A stretch of DNA of 6,760 bases from Gammaproteobacteria bacterium UBA5338 (GCA_002408105.1 DHQM01000126.1:1011-7770), one strand, 5' to 3'; positions 1-5,910 are shown, counted from the first letter of the stretch. The notes: generated by a model from the sequence alone, not told the origin. Program-made: numbers and translations.

Positions 1-746
1 ATCAGGACGACATTGCTGCTGAGCGCGGCGCCGGCGACGCCCGAGACGATGGCGCTGTCGGCGAGCGCCAACTTTTGTGGCACCAACTCAGAGACAGCAG
101 CAAGCGCCGCCGCAAAGGCTTCGCGGTCAAACTCGGTGGAGCTGCGCAGGAGCCCTTGCGGCGCTTCAATCACATCCGGAAGGGCATTGATGGCGGCCAA
201 GCTGCCTGCCTCCGCTGCGCTCAGCAGCGCCTGGGTCGCTGTTGAATCCGACCGTGGGCCACCAAAGGGGTCAGCCATGGACGCCACGGTCGTCACCTCA
301 AGCTCGGCCACTTGGCGCATGAGCACAGACCAGGCTTCCAACCCAGCGGCCAGCGATGTCTGGTCTTGCTGGAGGCGGTTCCAGGCTGTCGTCAGGTCAC
401 CCGAAGCAGCGGGCGCACCAAACAGTTGAGCACCAAGGCCGGCGCTCTGGGTCTGTAGACGTTCGGTGAGGCGCATCTGACTCTGTTCGAGTTGTGCCAT
501 GCGCGGCGGCAAGTCCTTGACCAGGGCGGTCAAATCGTGGCTGCGCGCGACCGTTGCCAGTTGGTTCGCGTGACTGCGAAACTCCATCGCGGCCTGTTCC
601 AAAGCCCGTGTACGGAGCTGCTGCTGGTCCAACAACAGCGTGTTCACCACCACCAGTGCAAGGGCCAACACACCCGCCACCAGGGCGATGGCCATTCCTG
701 GCGTTGGCCGAAAACCCGCGTCCGTCTGGGGGCTAGAGCTGCTCAT
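1..746 (-). CDS. pilJ: PilJ-type methyl-accepting chemotaxis protein of the pilus chemosensory system, N-terminal part (cut by window edge)
   Basis: The minus-strand frame starting ATG at 746 stays open to base 1, giving 248 codons plus two bases; the C-terminal HAMP and signalling domains lie outside the window. A GAGGA ribosome binding site at 756-760 sits 9 bases before the start. A short polar N-terminus is followed by one hydrophobic segment (about residues 17-39, rich in Ala, Leu and Val), then a long Gln/Ala-rich helical region expected to be periplasmic. PilJ is the membrane receptor of the type IV pilus Pil-Chp pathway and signals to the ChpA kinase through PilI. Identity rests mainly on position after pilG-pilH-pilI. 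Sequence support is modest: a stretch around residues 56-68 (SHANQLATVAR) faintly resembles the conserved PilJ sensor motif (GHAGELRVLSQRIA in Pseudomonas), but most of the sensor is diverged. The membrane topology agrees with a chemoreceptor whose second membrane segment lies beyond the edge. Confidence 0.8.
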   Translation of the reverse strand, partial: MSSSSPQTDAGFRPTPGMAIALVAGVLALALVVVNTLLLDQQQLRTRALEQAAMEFRSHANQLATVARSHDLTALVKDLPPRMAQLEQSQMRLTERLQTQSAGLGAQLFGAPAASGDLTTAWNRLQQDQTSLAAGLEAWSVLMRQVAELEVTTVASMADPFGGPRSDSTATQALLSAAEAGSLAAINALPDVIEAPQGLLRSSTEFDREAFAAALAAVSELVPQKLALADSAIVSGVAGAALSSNVVL

Positions 747-755
747 GGCGATAGA

Positions 756-760
756 TCCTC
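756..760 (-). promoter_or_regulatory. Ribosome binding site of pilJ
   Basis: Minus-strand GAGGA lies 9 bases upstream of the pilJ ATG (746). It supports this start for a gene whose N-terminus is poorly conserved. The 71-base pilI-pilJ gap around it shows no clear terminator or promoter. Confidence 0.6.
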
Positions 761-817
761 AAAAATCCAGTGCGTTCAAGTCTAGTGAAGTTTGTCGGGG
801 TGCCGTTTCGGTTTGGC

Positions 818-1366
818 CTAGAGTGCAATCTGCTGGAGCAGCGGCCCCTGGGCCAGCCGCCGGGTGCTGATTCGGGTCCACAGCACTTCGTTCCGCCAGA
901 AGGCGCCCTCAATGTACGGCGCCATTTCGCTGCTGATGCCTGCAGAGCTAAGGGTGTCCGTGGCTTCCGCCACCTGTTGCATGCCAAACACCTTGCTGAC
1001 CAGCAGACCGCAATAGTGGTCGCCCATGTCAACCGCCAACACCCGGCGTTGGCGTTTCGGTGCGCCGCGGTTGCTCCCGACCAGGCCTTCAAGGTCATAC
1101 ACCGGCAACAACCGGCCCCGCAGGTTGGCAACGCCAAGCACCCAGGGTTTGACGCCAGGCAGGCGCGTACACTTGGGAACACTGATGATTTCCGCCACCT
1201 CATCCATGGGGGCCACCATGCGCTGGCCGTGCAACAGAAAGCCAATGCCCGTGGTCATCCGCGGATCGGCCGCGGTTTCAGGGACGGCCAAAGCTCGACC
1301 GCTCGCGCAAGCGCGCTGAATGCCCGCCAACAGATCGAAGGGTTCAAGGCGCCCGGCTGTGTTCAT
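818..1366 (-). CDS. pilI: CheW-like adaptor protein PilI
   Basis: A 182-residue protein with one CheW domain from about residue 41 to 168, the usual size for PilI (178 in P. aeruginosa). CheW-type adaptors couple a chemoreceptor (here PilJ) to a CheA-type kinase (ChpA) at the inner membrane. The diagnostic stretch is RLPGVKPWVLGVANLRGR (residues 68-85) followed by LLPVYDL, which matches the PilI version of the conserved CheW 'GVxNLRGxxxPVxDL' core. The segment IGFLLHGQRMVAPMDEVAEI (41-60) also fits PilI. A second conserved patch is GLLVSKVFGMQ (120-130). The ATG start overlaps the pilH stop as ATGA (1363-1366) and has no strong ribosome binding site of its own, which suggests translational coupling to pilH. 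The stop is TAG at 818-820. Confidence 0.93.
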   Translation of the reverse strand: MNTAGRLEPFDLLAGIQRACASGRALAVPETAADPRMTTGIGFLLHGQRMVAPMDEVAEIISVPKCTRLPGVKPWVLGVANLRGRLLPVYDLEGLVGSNRGAPKRQRRVLAVDMGDHYCGLLVSKVFGMQQVAEATDTLSSAGISSEMAPYIEGAFWRNEVLWTRISTRRLAQGPLLQQIAL

Positions 1367-1749
1367 AGGGCCGCCCGAGGGTCAACGATGCGCGCGATGG
1401 CGTTGAGCAACGCCTTCTCTTGCACCGGCTTGATGAGGTAGTCAGTGGCCCCTTGGCGCATGCCCCACACGCGGTCCGTTTCTTGGTCTTTGGTGCTCAC
1501 CAGCACCACTGGAATGTCTTTGGTGAGCGGATCTCGCGACAGCTGCCGGGTCGCGTGAAACCCATTGAGGCCAGGCATCACGACGTCCATCAGCACCAGG
1601 TCCGGCGCATGCCGTTGCGCCTTGACGACCCCGTCTTCGCCGTTGGTCGCCACCATTACCTTGTAGCCATGCTTGCGCAGAATCCCCGACATTGACTCGA
1701 CTTCTGTGGGCGAATCGTCCACGATCAGCACATTCTGTACGGCTTTCAC
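1363..1749 (-). CDS. pilH: Response regulator PilH, single receiver domain
   Basis: A 128-residue stand-alone CheY-like receiver with no output domain. Visible receiver residues are the acidic pair D11-D12, phospho-acceptor D55 in LVLMDVVMPG, switch Ser85 and invariant K107 in the YLIKPV motif. The stretches VMPGLNGFHATRQL (57-70) and STKDQETDRVWGMRQGA (85-101) are close to PilH of Pseudomonas. In the Pil-Chp system PilH receives phosphate from ChpA and modulates pilus retraction and cAMP signalling opposite to or downstream of PilG. The start is GTG at 1747-1749, chosen because a strong AGGAGG lies 6 bases upstream and the next in-frame Met (residue 20) would remove the acidic pair. The gene lies 69 bases after pilG and overlaps pilI by 4. 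Confidence 0.95.
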   Translation of the reverse strand: MKAVQNVLIVDDSPTEVESMSGILRKHGYKVMVATNGEDGVVKAQRHAPDLVLMDVVMPGLNGFHATRQLSRDPLTKDIPVVLVSTKDQETDRVWGMRQGATDYLIKPVQEKALLNAIARIVDPRAAL

Positions 1750-1755
1750 TGCCCG

Positions 1756-1761
1756 CCTCCT
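1756..1761 (-). promoter_or_regulatory. Strong ribosome binding site deciding the pilH GTG start
   Basis: Minus-strand AGGAGG with a 6-base spacer to GTG at 1749. It is the best Shine-Dalgarno match in the window and settles the non-ATG start of pilH. Confidence 0.8.
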
Positions 1762-1818
1762 GGTGCATTAACTGCGACGCGATATTCCACTGCGCTGGGT
1801 CCTGTCATCGTTTCAGCG

Positions 1819-2205
1819 TCAATGGCGCTGAACATGCGCCTCAATGGCACCGAACAGTTCGTCTTTGCTGAACGGCTTGGTGAGGTACTCGTCGGAGCCG
1901 CAAATCCGGCCCTTGGCCTTGTCGAACAGGCCGTCCTTGCTCGACAACATGATCACCGGCGTACCGCTGAACTCACGGTTGTTCTTAATGAGCGCGCAGG
2001 TCTGGTACCCGTCCAGCCGCGGCATCATCACGTCCACGAAAATGATGTGCGGGCGACGCTCCGCGATTTTCGCCAGGGCTTCAAAACCATCCGTGGCGGT
2101 GACCACCTCGCAGCCGGCTTTGGCCAATAAGGTTTCAGCGGTGCGGCGAATGGTCTTGCTGTCGTCGATCACCATCACTTTGAGGTCTGCAAAACTGTGC
2201 TCCAT
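1819..2205 (-). CDS. pilG: Response regulator PilG, single receiver domain
   Basis: A 128-residue CheY-like receiver, the first gene of the pil operon. Acidic pair D14-D15, phospho-acceptor D58 in IIFVDVMMPRLDGYQTC, switch residues S88-S89 and K110 in YLTKPF are all present. The stretches DDSKTIRRTAETLL (14-27) and SSKDGLFDKAKGRICGSDEY (88-107) are nearly identical to PilG of Pseudomonas. It lacks a few residues at the C-terminus compared with the 135-residue P. aeruginosa protein. PilG is the activating regulator of the Pil-Chp pathway: phosphorylated by ChpA, it promotes pilus extension at the pole and adenylate cyclase activity. The ATG at 2203-2205 gives the expected N-terminus; the ribosome binding site is weak (AGGT about 8 bases upstream). 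It is transcribed divergently from gshB. Confidence 0.96.
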   Translation of the reverse strand: MEHSFADLKVMVIDDSKTIRRTAETLLAKAGCEVVTATDGFEALAKIAERRPHIIFVDVMMPRLDGYQTCALIKNNREFSGTPVIMLSSKDGLFDKAKGRICGSDEYLTKPFSKDELFGAIEAHVQRH

Positions 2206-2237
2206 AGGTCCAACCTGCCCTGTGTTGAAAGTGGCTT

Positions 2238-2258
2238 GTACGCCGGTTGCTGGCGTAC
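2238..2258. repeat. Perfect 7-bp inverted repeat in the pilG leader
   Basis: Arms GTACGCC (2238-2244) and GGCGTAC (2252-2258) are perfect inverted copies around a 7-base loop. It lies 33-53 bases upstream of the pilG start, where it could be an operator for a dimeric regulator or an RNA hairpin in the pilG leader. Which of these, if either, cannot be told from one sequence. Confidence 0.5.
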
Positions 2259-2367
2259 TTTCCGCGCTCTCCTAAGCCTAGTCGGCCCCTGAGGCCGCGC
2301 CATCGCCGCCCAAAGGTTCTGTGATTCCGCACGCATTTGTGTGTTCGCAGCGACACGCTTGCCCGAC

Positions 2368-2410
2368 CGGGTGGAGCGGGTTAACGTAGCCCGCCCGGCG
2401 GTGCCACCCG
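2368..2410 (+). repeat. Nested GC-rich hairpin in the gshB leader
   Basis: An outer stem pairs CGGGTGG (2368-2374) with CCACCCG (2404-2410). Inside it GCGGG (2376-2380) pairs with CCCGC (2390-2394) around a 9-base AT-rich loop. It ends about 36 bases before the gshB start. No T-run follows, so it is not a standard terminator. It may be a leader-RNA structure, or chance pairing in GC-rich DNA. Confidence 0.35.
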
Positions 2411-2446
2411 CGGGTCCTGTCGAACGCACCCGGAGCCCGGTCATCC

Positions 2447-3397
2447 ATGAGCCTTTCCATCGCCGTCCTGATGGACCCCATCGCCTCGATTCACTACAAA
2501 AAAGACAGCACGCTGGCGATGCTGTGGGGCGCACAAGACCGCGGCTGGTCGTTGCACTACCTGGAACAAGGGGACCTGTTTCTGACCGACGGCGTGGCAA
2601 TGGGCCGCAGCCGGCCGCTCAGCGTTGCGCGCGATCCGAACGATTGGTATTGCCTTGGTGCGCCCGAGTACGCTCCGCTTTCCCGCTTCGATGTCATCCT
2701 GATGCGCAAGGACCCGCCTTTCGACATCAATTACATCTATAGCACGTATCTTCTGGAATGGGCGGAACGGGCCGGTGTGCTGGTTGTGAATCGCCCGCAG
2801 GCGCTGCGCGACTGCAACGAGAAGCTGTTCGCAGCGCAGTTTCCCGACCTGGTGCCCCCGCTACTGGTCAGCAGCGACGCCTCTCAGTTGCGTGGCTTTT
2901 TCCATGAACACGGCGACGTCGTGGTCAAGCCCCTTGATGGCATGGGCGGTCAATCGGTGTTCCGGCTGACGCCCAATGACCCCAACGTGGGCGTAATCTT
3001 GGAAACACTCACCGCCTACGGCCAGCGCCCCATCATGGCCCAACGCTACATTCCGGAAATCACCGAAGGCGACAAGCGCATCTTGGTGATCGATGGTGAG
3101 CCTGTTCCCTACGCCCTGGCCCGCATCCCTGCACAAGGCGAAACGCGAGGCAACCTTGCAGCTGGAGGGCGCGGGGAGGGTCGCGAGTTGACCACCAGAG
3201 ACCGCTGGATCTGCGAACAGGTCGCGCCAACCCTGAAGGCCATGGGGCTGCTGTTCGTCGGGCTCGACGTGATCGGCGACTACCTCACGGAAATCAACGT
3301 CACCAGTCCCACCTGCATCCGTGAGCTGGAAGCCCAGTTTTCCATCGACATCGCCGGACAACTGTTGGACGCCATCGCGGCACATCGCGGGCGTTGA
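2447..3397 (+). CDS. gshB: Glutathione synthetase
   Basis: A 316-residue cytoplasmic ATP-grasp enzyme, the same length as E. coli GshB. It joins gamma-glutamylcysteine and glycine with ATP to form glutathione, the last step of the pathway. The N-terminal substrate domain shows MDPIASIHYKKDSTLAML (9-26) and MRKDPPFD (86-93). The ATP-grasp part shows VVKPLDGMGGQSVFR (159-173), EGDKRILVIDGEPVPYA (207-223), the flexible glycine-rich loop IPAQGETRGNLAAGGRG (227-243), and the metal-binding strand GLDVIGDYLTEINVTSPT (272-289) with D274, E282 and N284 expected to bind magnesium. All key motifs are intact. The ATG at 2447 gives the family's N-terminus, with GGAG 11 bases upstream, a rather long spacing. 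It is the first gene of the rightward cluster, with tonB only 9 bases downstream. Confidence 0.98.
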   Translation: MSLSIAVLMDPIASIHYKKDSTLAMLWGAQDRGWSLHYLEQGDLFLTDGVAMGRSRPLSVARDPNDWYCLGAPEYAPLSRFDVILMRKDPPFDINYIYSTYLLEWAERAGVLVVNRPQALRDCNEKLFAAQFPDLVPPLLVSSDASQLRGFFHEHGDVVVKPLDGMGGQSVFRLTPNDPNVGVILETLTAYGQRPIMAQRYIPEITEGDKRILVIDGEPVPYALARIPAQGETRGNLAAGGRGEGRELTTRDRWICEQVAPTLKAMGLLFVGLDVIGDYLTEINVTSPTCIRELEAQFSIDIAGQLLDAIAAHRGR

Positions 3398-3406
3398 GGT
3401 GCAACC

Positions 3407-4291
3407 ATGGCGATGGCCGGACAGCCGAGAGTCTCGGACACTGACCGTTTTGGCTTCACCACCTTCTTGGCGCTGGTGTTCCATGCCGCAGTGTTCTTGG
3501 GCATCGGTTTCCAACTCCCGGAGCCGTCCCCGTCACCACCCAGCGTCGAAGTCACCATCGCCACCCAGCCGTCCGCAGAGCGCCCAGAACAAGCGGATTT
3601 TCTGGCGCAAGCCAATCAAACCGGCAGTGGCACCGAGGCCGATGCAGTCCAGCCCACCACCGACATGCGCGCCCCGGCAGCCAACCCGACTCAGCATCCA
3701 GAAGCCGCTGCGACCCAGCCCGTGACACCAAGCCCACCACAGCCCCAGCCGCGGATCACGACTGAGAGGCGCAACGAAGACGCCGTCACCCGCATTGAAC
3801 AACCTCCGCCCCCTCCGGAACCCGAGCCGGAGCTGGAGCCAATAGAGATCGACCCGGAGCGGCTCAGCCGCAGCATCGAAATAGCAGGGCTGGAAGCCGA
3901 GTTGGACCGCCAACGCAACCTGTACGCACGCCGGCCTCGGGTGCGGACCATCAATGCCGCCTCGACCCAACAGGCACTGGACGCGGCTTACCTCAATGCA
4001 TGGCGCAAGAAAGTGGAGCGCATCGGCAACCTCAACTACCCGGCCGAAGCCCGGCGTCAACAAATTTTCGGCAATGTGCGTTTGTTGGTCGCCTTGCTTC
4101 CAGATGGGTCGGTGAACCGCGTGGAGGTGCTGGAGTCATCGGGGTATCCACTGCTCGACGAGGCGGCGGTCAAAATCGTTCGCCTTGCAGCTCCCTTCAG
4201 CCCCTTCCCTCCGGAACTGAGCCAGGAAGTGGACGTCCTGCAGATCATCCGCACCTGGAGTTTTCGCAAGAACCGCTACAGCTCGTCGTGA
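3407..4291 (+). CDS. tonB3: TonB-family energy transducer, TonB3-like
   Basis: A 294-residue inner-membrane protein that passes proton-motive energy from ExbB/ExbD-type partners to the outer membrane. A short cytoplasmic N-terminus leads into one membrane anchor (about residues 17-36) with H26 at the place of the conserved TonB membrane His. A long Pro/Glu-rich periplasmic linker follows, including a PPPPPEPEPELEP run (133-145), then a helical, probably coiled segment (about 151-173) and a YARRPRVRTI patch (173-182). The C-terminal TonB domain spans about 195-289, with NYPAEARRQQIFG, LLPDGSVNRVEVLESSGYPLLDEAA and final RTWSFRKN. The YARRPRVR and RTWSF features and the place next to gshB point to TonB3 (PA0406 in P. 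aeruginosa), which is needed for twitching and pilus assembly rather than mainly for iron uptake. The start has a GAGGT site overlapping the gshB stop, 6 bases upstream. A second ATG at 3413 is less well spaced. There is no exbB/exbD in the window. Confidence 0.92.
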   Translation: MAMAGQPRVSDTDRFGFTTFLALVFHAAVFLGIGFQLPEPSPSPPSVEVTIATQPSAERPEQADFLAQANQTGSGTEADAVQPTTDMRAPAANPTQHPEAAATQPVTPSPPQPQPRITTERRNEDAVTRIEQPPPPPEPEPELEPIEIDPERLSRSIEIAGLEAELDRQRNLYARRPRVRTINAASTQQALDAAYLNAWRKKVERIGNLNYPAEARRQQIFGNVRLLVALLPDGSVNRVEVLESSGYPLLDEAAVKIVRLAAPFSPFPPELSQEVDVLQIIRTWSFRKNRYSSS

Positions 4292-4364
4292 CCCAAGACG
4301 CGCTTGCCGGCAGTGGAGCGCCGCGGGATACTGGGCCCACTGGAGACGCCGAGGCCGATTGGGT

Positions 4365-4922
4365 GTGGAATTTCTTCGCGACCATTTTCTGATCGCCATG
4401 CCGAACATGTGCGATCCACGCTTTTCCCAAACCCTCACCTACCTGTGTGAACACAATGCGCAAGGTGCGATGGGCCTGGTCGTAAACCGACCTCTGCAGC
4501 TGTCACTCTCGACCTTGCTGGAACAGGTGGCCATTCCCTTGAGTGCGACCATGGCAACAGACCCGCCGGTGTACGCCGGTGGTCCGGTCCAAACCGACCA
4601 CGGGTTCATCCTGCACCGCAGCCCCCCGGACACCTTTGCTGCAACACTCCAGGTCACCGACGAGATCGGTGTAACAACATCACAGGACATTCTGCAGGCA
4701 CTGGCCAAGGGAGAGGGGCCGGCGGAGTTTCTGGTGGCGATCGGCTATGCTGGCTGGGGCCCCGGACAGTTGGAAAAGGAGCTTGCAGAAAACGCCTGGC
4801 TCACGGTGGGCGCAGACCCCAACACCCTCTTCCGAGTCCCTGCTGCAGCGCGCTTGCAGGCTGCAGCAGACCACCTCGGGGTCAACCTCCAGTTGCTGGC
4901 CCCCGAAGGCGGGCGGGCTTGA
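4365..4922 (+). CDS. yqgE: YqgE/AlgH family protein (UPF0301)
   Basis: About 185 residues, the usual family length (187 in E. coli). Conserved motifs are DHFLIAMP (6-13), EHNAQGAMGLVVNRP (29-43), YAGGPVQTDHGFILH (70-84), TTSQDIL (104-110) and GYAGWGPGQLEKEL (127-140) with NAWL after it. No catalytic activity is established for the family. The name AlgH comes from an alginate-regulation phenotype in Pseudomonas. It nearly always sits just before ruvX, as here. No in-frame ATG precedes the conserved region. I chose GTG at 4365 (MEFLRDHF...), with GAGG at 4351-4354 and a 10-base spacer. TTG at 4359 adds two residues and has a 4-base spacer, so it remains possible. The gap to tonB is 73 bases and to ruvX 19. 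Confidence 0.94.
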   Translation: MEFLRDHFLIAMPNMCDPRFSQTLTYLCEHNAQGAMGLVVNRPLQLSLSTLLEQVAIPLSATMATDPPVYAGGPVQTDHGFILHRSPPDTFAATLQVTDEIGVTTSQDILQALAKGEGPAEFLVAIGYAGWGPGQLEKELAENAWLTVGADPNTLFRVPAAARLQAAADHLGVNLQLLAPEGGRA

Positions 4923-4930
4923 ACCCGTTT

Positions 4931-4937
4931 AAGGTGG
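4931..4937 (+). promoter_or_regulatory. Ribosome binding site pointing to a CTG start of ruvX
   Basis: AAGGTGG differs by one base from AAGGAGG and ends 4 bases before CTG at 4942 (7 bases if only AAGG pairs). It starts within the in-frame TAA (4930-4932) that closes the ruvX frame upstream. No ATG, GTG or TTG occurs between that stop and the catalytic Asp codon, so this site favours CTG as the initiation codon. Confidence 0.55.
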
Positions 4938-4941
4938 CTCC

Positions 4942-5379
4942 CTGCAAACCCTTCTAGGCTTCGATTTCGGGGTGACCAAGATCGGCGTGGCCGTGGGCCA
5001 GACACTCACCGCAACCGCCACACCCCTGGAGGTTGTGGCCGCACGCGATGGGCAGCCCGACTGGTCACAGCTGGATCGACTGATCAAACAGTGGCGCCCC
5101 GACGCCATGGTGGTGGGCGAACCACTCAACATGGACGACAGCGACAGCCCGATGGCCCAGCGGGCGCGCAAATTTCGCAACCGACTCGCGGACCGGTACC
5201 ATTGTCCGGTTCACTTGGTGGACGAACGGCTGAGTTCACGTGCCGCACGGACACGCCAATCGCCGCGTGCGCGGCGCCGCGAGACCAAGATCGACGCCGT
5301 CGCTGCGCAAGTGATTCTTGAAACCTGGTTGGCACACGCCAGCGATGACGCCACGGGAGTGCGGGATGGACCTGCCTGA
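4942..5379 (+). CDS. ruvX: Putative Holliday junction resolvase / pre-16S rRNA nuclease YqgF (RuvX), unusual start
   Basis: A 145-residue protein if started at CTG 4942 (138 in E. coli). RNase H-fold YqgF family; in E. coli it is required for maturation of the 16S rRNA 5' end and has been proposed as a junction resolvase. Motifs: [17 protein letters not shown] (4-20) with the first catalytic Asp D8, VVGEPLNMD (57-65), [11 protein letters not shown] (93-103) with E95, and [15 protein letters not shown] (116-130) with D118. The first conventional start, GTG at 4972, would delete strand 1 and D8, so it cannot be the start of an active enzyme. CTG 4942 has a good ribosome binding site; the other explanation is a missing base (see findings). 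Glu60 replaces the usual Leu in VGLPLNMDG, and residues 98-115 are very Arg-rich and slightly shorter than in E. coli. It overlaps pyrR by 14 bases. Confidence 0.88.
   Translation: MQTLLGFDFGVTKIGVAVGQTLTATATPLEVVAARDGQPDWSQLDRLIKQWRPDAMVVGEPLNMDDSDSPMAQRARKFRNRLADRYHCPVHLVDERLSSRAARTRQSPRARRRETKIDAVAAQVILETWLAHASDDATGVRDGPA
5355..5359 (+). promoter_or_regulatory. Ribosome binding site deciding the pyrR start
   Basis: GGGAG with a 6-base spacer to ATG 5366, lying inside the 3' end of ruvX. It favours ATG 5366 over the in-frame ATGs at 5318 and 5345, which would add residues absent from the family. Confidence 0.6.
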
Positions 5380-5869
5380 AATCGACCCTCTACTGGACCA
5401 GATGGCCGAACGGTTGCGTGACCGCTTTCGCCAGGGGCAGCCACCTGCGTTGATTGGCATTCAAACCGGTGGCGTGTGGATTGCTGAAGCCTTGCGCCAA
5501 CGATTGCGTCGCACCGACCCGCTCGGGGTGCTGAACATCAGCTTTTATCGGGACGATTTCACCCGCATTGGGCTGCACCCTCAGGTTGAACCTTCGGAGT
5601 TGCCCTTCTCAGTCGAGGGACAACACCTGGTGCTGGTGGACGACATCATCATGAGCGGGCGAACCGTGCGCGCCGCCCTCAATGAGCTTTTCGACTATGG
5701 CCGGCCGGCCTCAGTCACCCTCGCCGTGCTGCTGGATGTCGGTCGGCGCGAGTTGCCACTCCAGCCGGACATTTGTGGCGCCGAAGTCCAGCTGGAAAAG
5801 CAGCAGCGCATCAAGTTGCAGGGACCGGCGCCCCTGAGCCTGCGCCTGGACGAGCAGAAAACCCGCTGA
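5366..5869 (+). CDS. pyrR: Bifunctional pyr operon regulator / uracil phosphoribosyltransferase family protein PyrR
   Basis: A 167-residue type I phosphoribosyltransferase-fold protein, close to the 170 residues of the P. aeruginosa homologue. Key motifs are [10 protein letters not shown] (34-43), [15 protein letters not shown] (60-74) and the PRPP-binding loop [18 protein letters not shown] (88-105) with the acidic pair D92-D93, followed by [19 protein letters not shown]. In Bacillus, PyrR binds pyr mRNA in response to UMP and also makes UMP from uracil and PRPP. In gammaproteobacteria its position directly before pyrB suggests a role in pyrimidine gene control, but the mechanism is less clear, and no attenuator-like RNA is visible in the short gap to pyrB. 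The ATG at 5366 matches the family N-terminus ([10 protein letters not shown]). It overlaps ruvX by 14 bases, so its translation is probably coupled. Confidence 0.96.
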   Translation: MDLPEIDPLLDQMAERLRDRFRQGQPPALIGIQTGGVWIAEALRQRLRRTDPLGVLNISFYRDDFTRIGLHPQVEPSELPFSVEGQHLVLVDDIIMSGRTVRAALNELFDYGRPASVTLAVLLDVGRRELPLQPDICGAEVQLEKQQRIKLQGPAPLSLRLDEQKTR

Positions 5870-5872
5870 ACC

Positions 5873-5901
5873 TGCACAGGCGCATCGACATCAGATACAC
5901 T
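5873..5901 (+). promoter_or_regulatory. Possible weak sigma-70 promoter just before pyrB
   Basis: TGCACA (5873-5878) and TACACT (5896-5901) each match the -35 and -10 consensus at 4 of 6 bases, with an ideal 17-base spacer, in the 41-base pyrR-pyrB gap. Transcription would begin around 5908, only a few bases before the pyrB ATG (5911), giving an almost leaderless message. This fits the absence of a ribosome binding site before pyrB, but the match is weak. Confidence 0.25.
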
Positions 5902-5910
5902 GCGCCGGCC

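Larger units (their letters stand above)
2206..2446. promoter_or_regulatory. Divergent intergenic region between pilG and gshB
   Basis: These 241 bases separate the two divergent transcription units and are inferred to carry both promoters. I see no confident sigma-70 pair on either strand. The best plus-strand candidate is TTGCCC (2360-2365) with TAACGT (2382-2387), about a 16-17 base spacer, which matches consensus poorly. The region holds a 7-bp inverted repeat on the pilG side (2238-2258), a small GGCC hairpin (2283-2297) and a nested GC-rich structure on the gshB side (2368-2410). No coding sequence is supported here. Confidence 0.6.

Noticed and set aside
13..429. A 138-codon plus-strand frame at the left edge
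   Set aside because: It is opposite the pilJ frame, which is open from 746 to the edge and has a ribosome binding site and a membrane anchor.
770..1441. A 223-codon plus-strand open frame opposite pilI
   Set aside because: It is antisense to a clear CheW-domain gene, has no recognisable motif, and is the kind of long shadow frame that GC-rich DNA produces.
2283..2297. CGGCC-CCTGA-GGCCG mini hairpin in the divergent region
   Set aside because: A 5-bp GC stem is expected by chance at this base composition and has no other support.
2861..3514. A 217-codon minus-strand frame opposite gshB and the tonB start
   Set aside because: It lies antisense to intact glutathione synthetase motifs, has no domain of its own, and spans two genes.
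3533..4063. A 176-codon minus-strand frame opposite tonB
   Set aside because: Its Gly/Leu/Arg-rich composition is the mirror of the Pro/Glu-rich TonB linker; no independent evidence.
4311..4342. CAGTGG ... CCACTG inverted repeat between tonB and yqgE, considered as a terminator
   Set aside because: Only 6 bp with a 20-base loop and no T-run; easily chance in GC-rich sequence.
4972..5379. ruvX starting at GTG 4972
   Set aside because: This start removes the LLGFDFG strand with the catalytic Asp, which is encoded in frame just upstream and matches the family.
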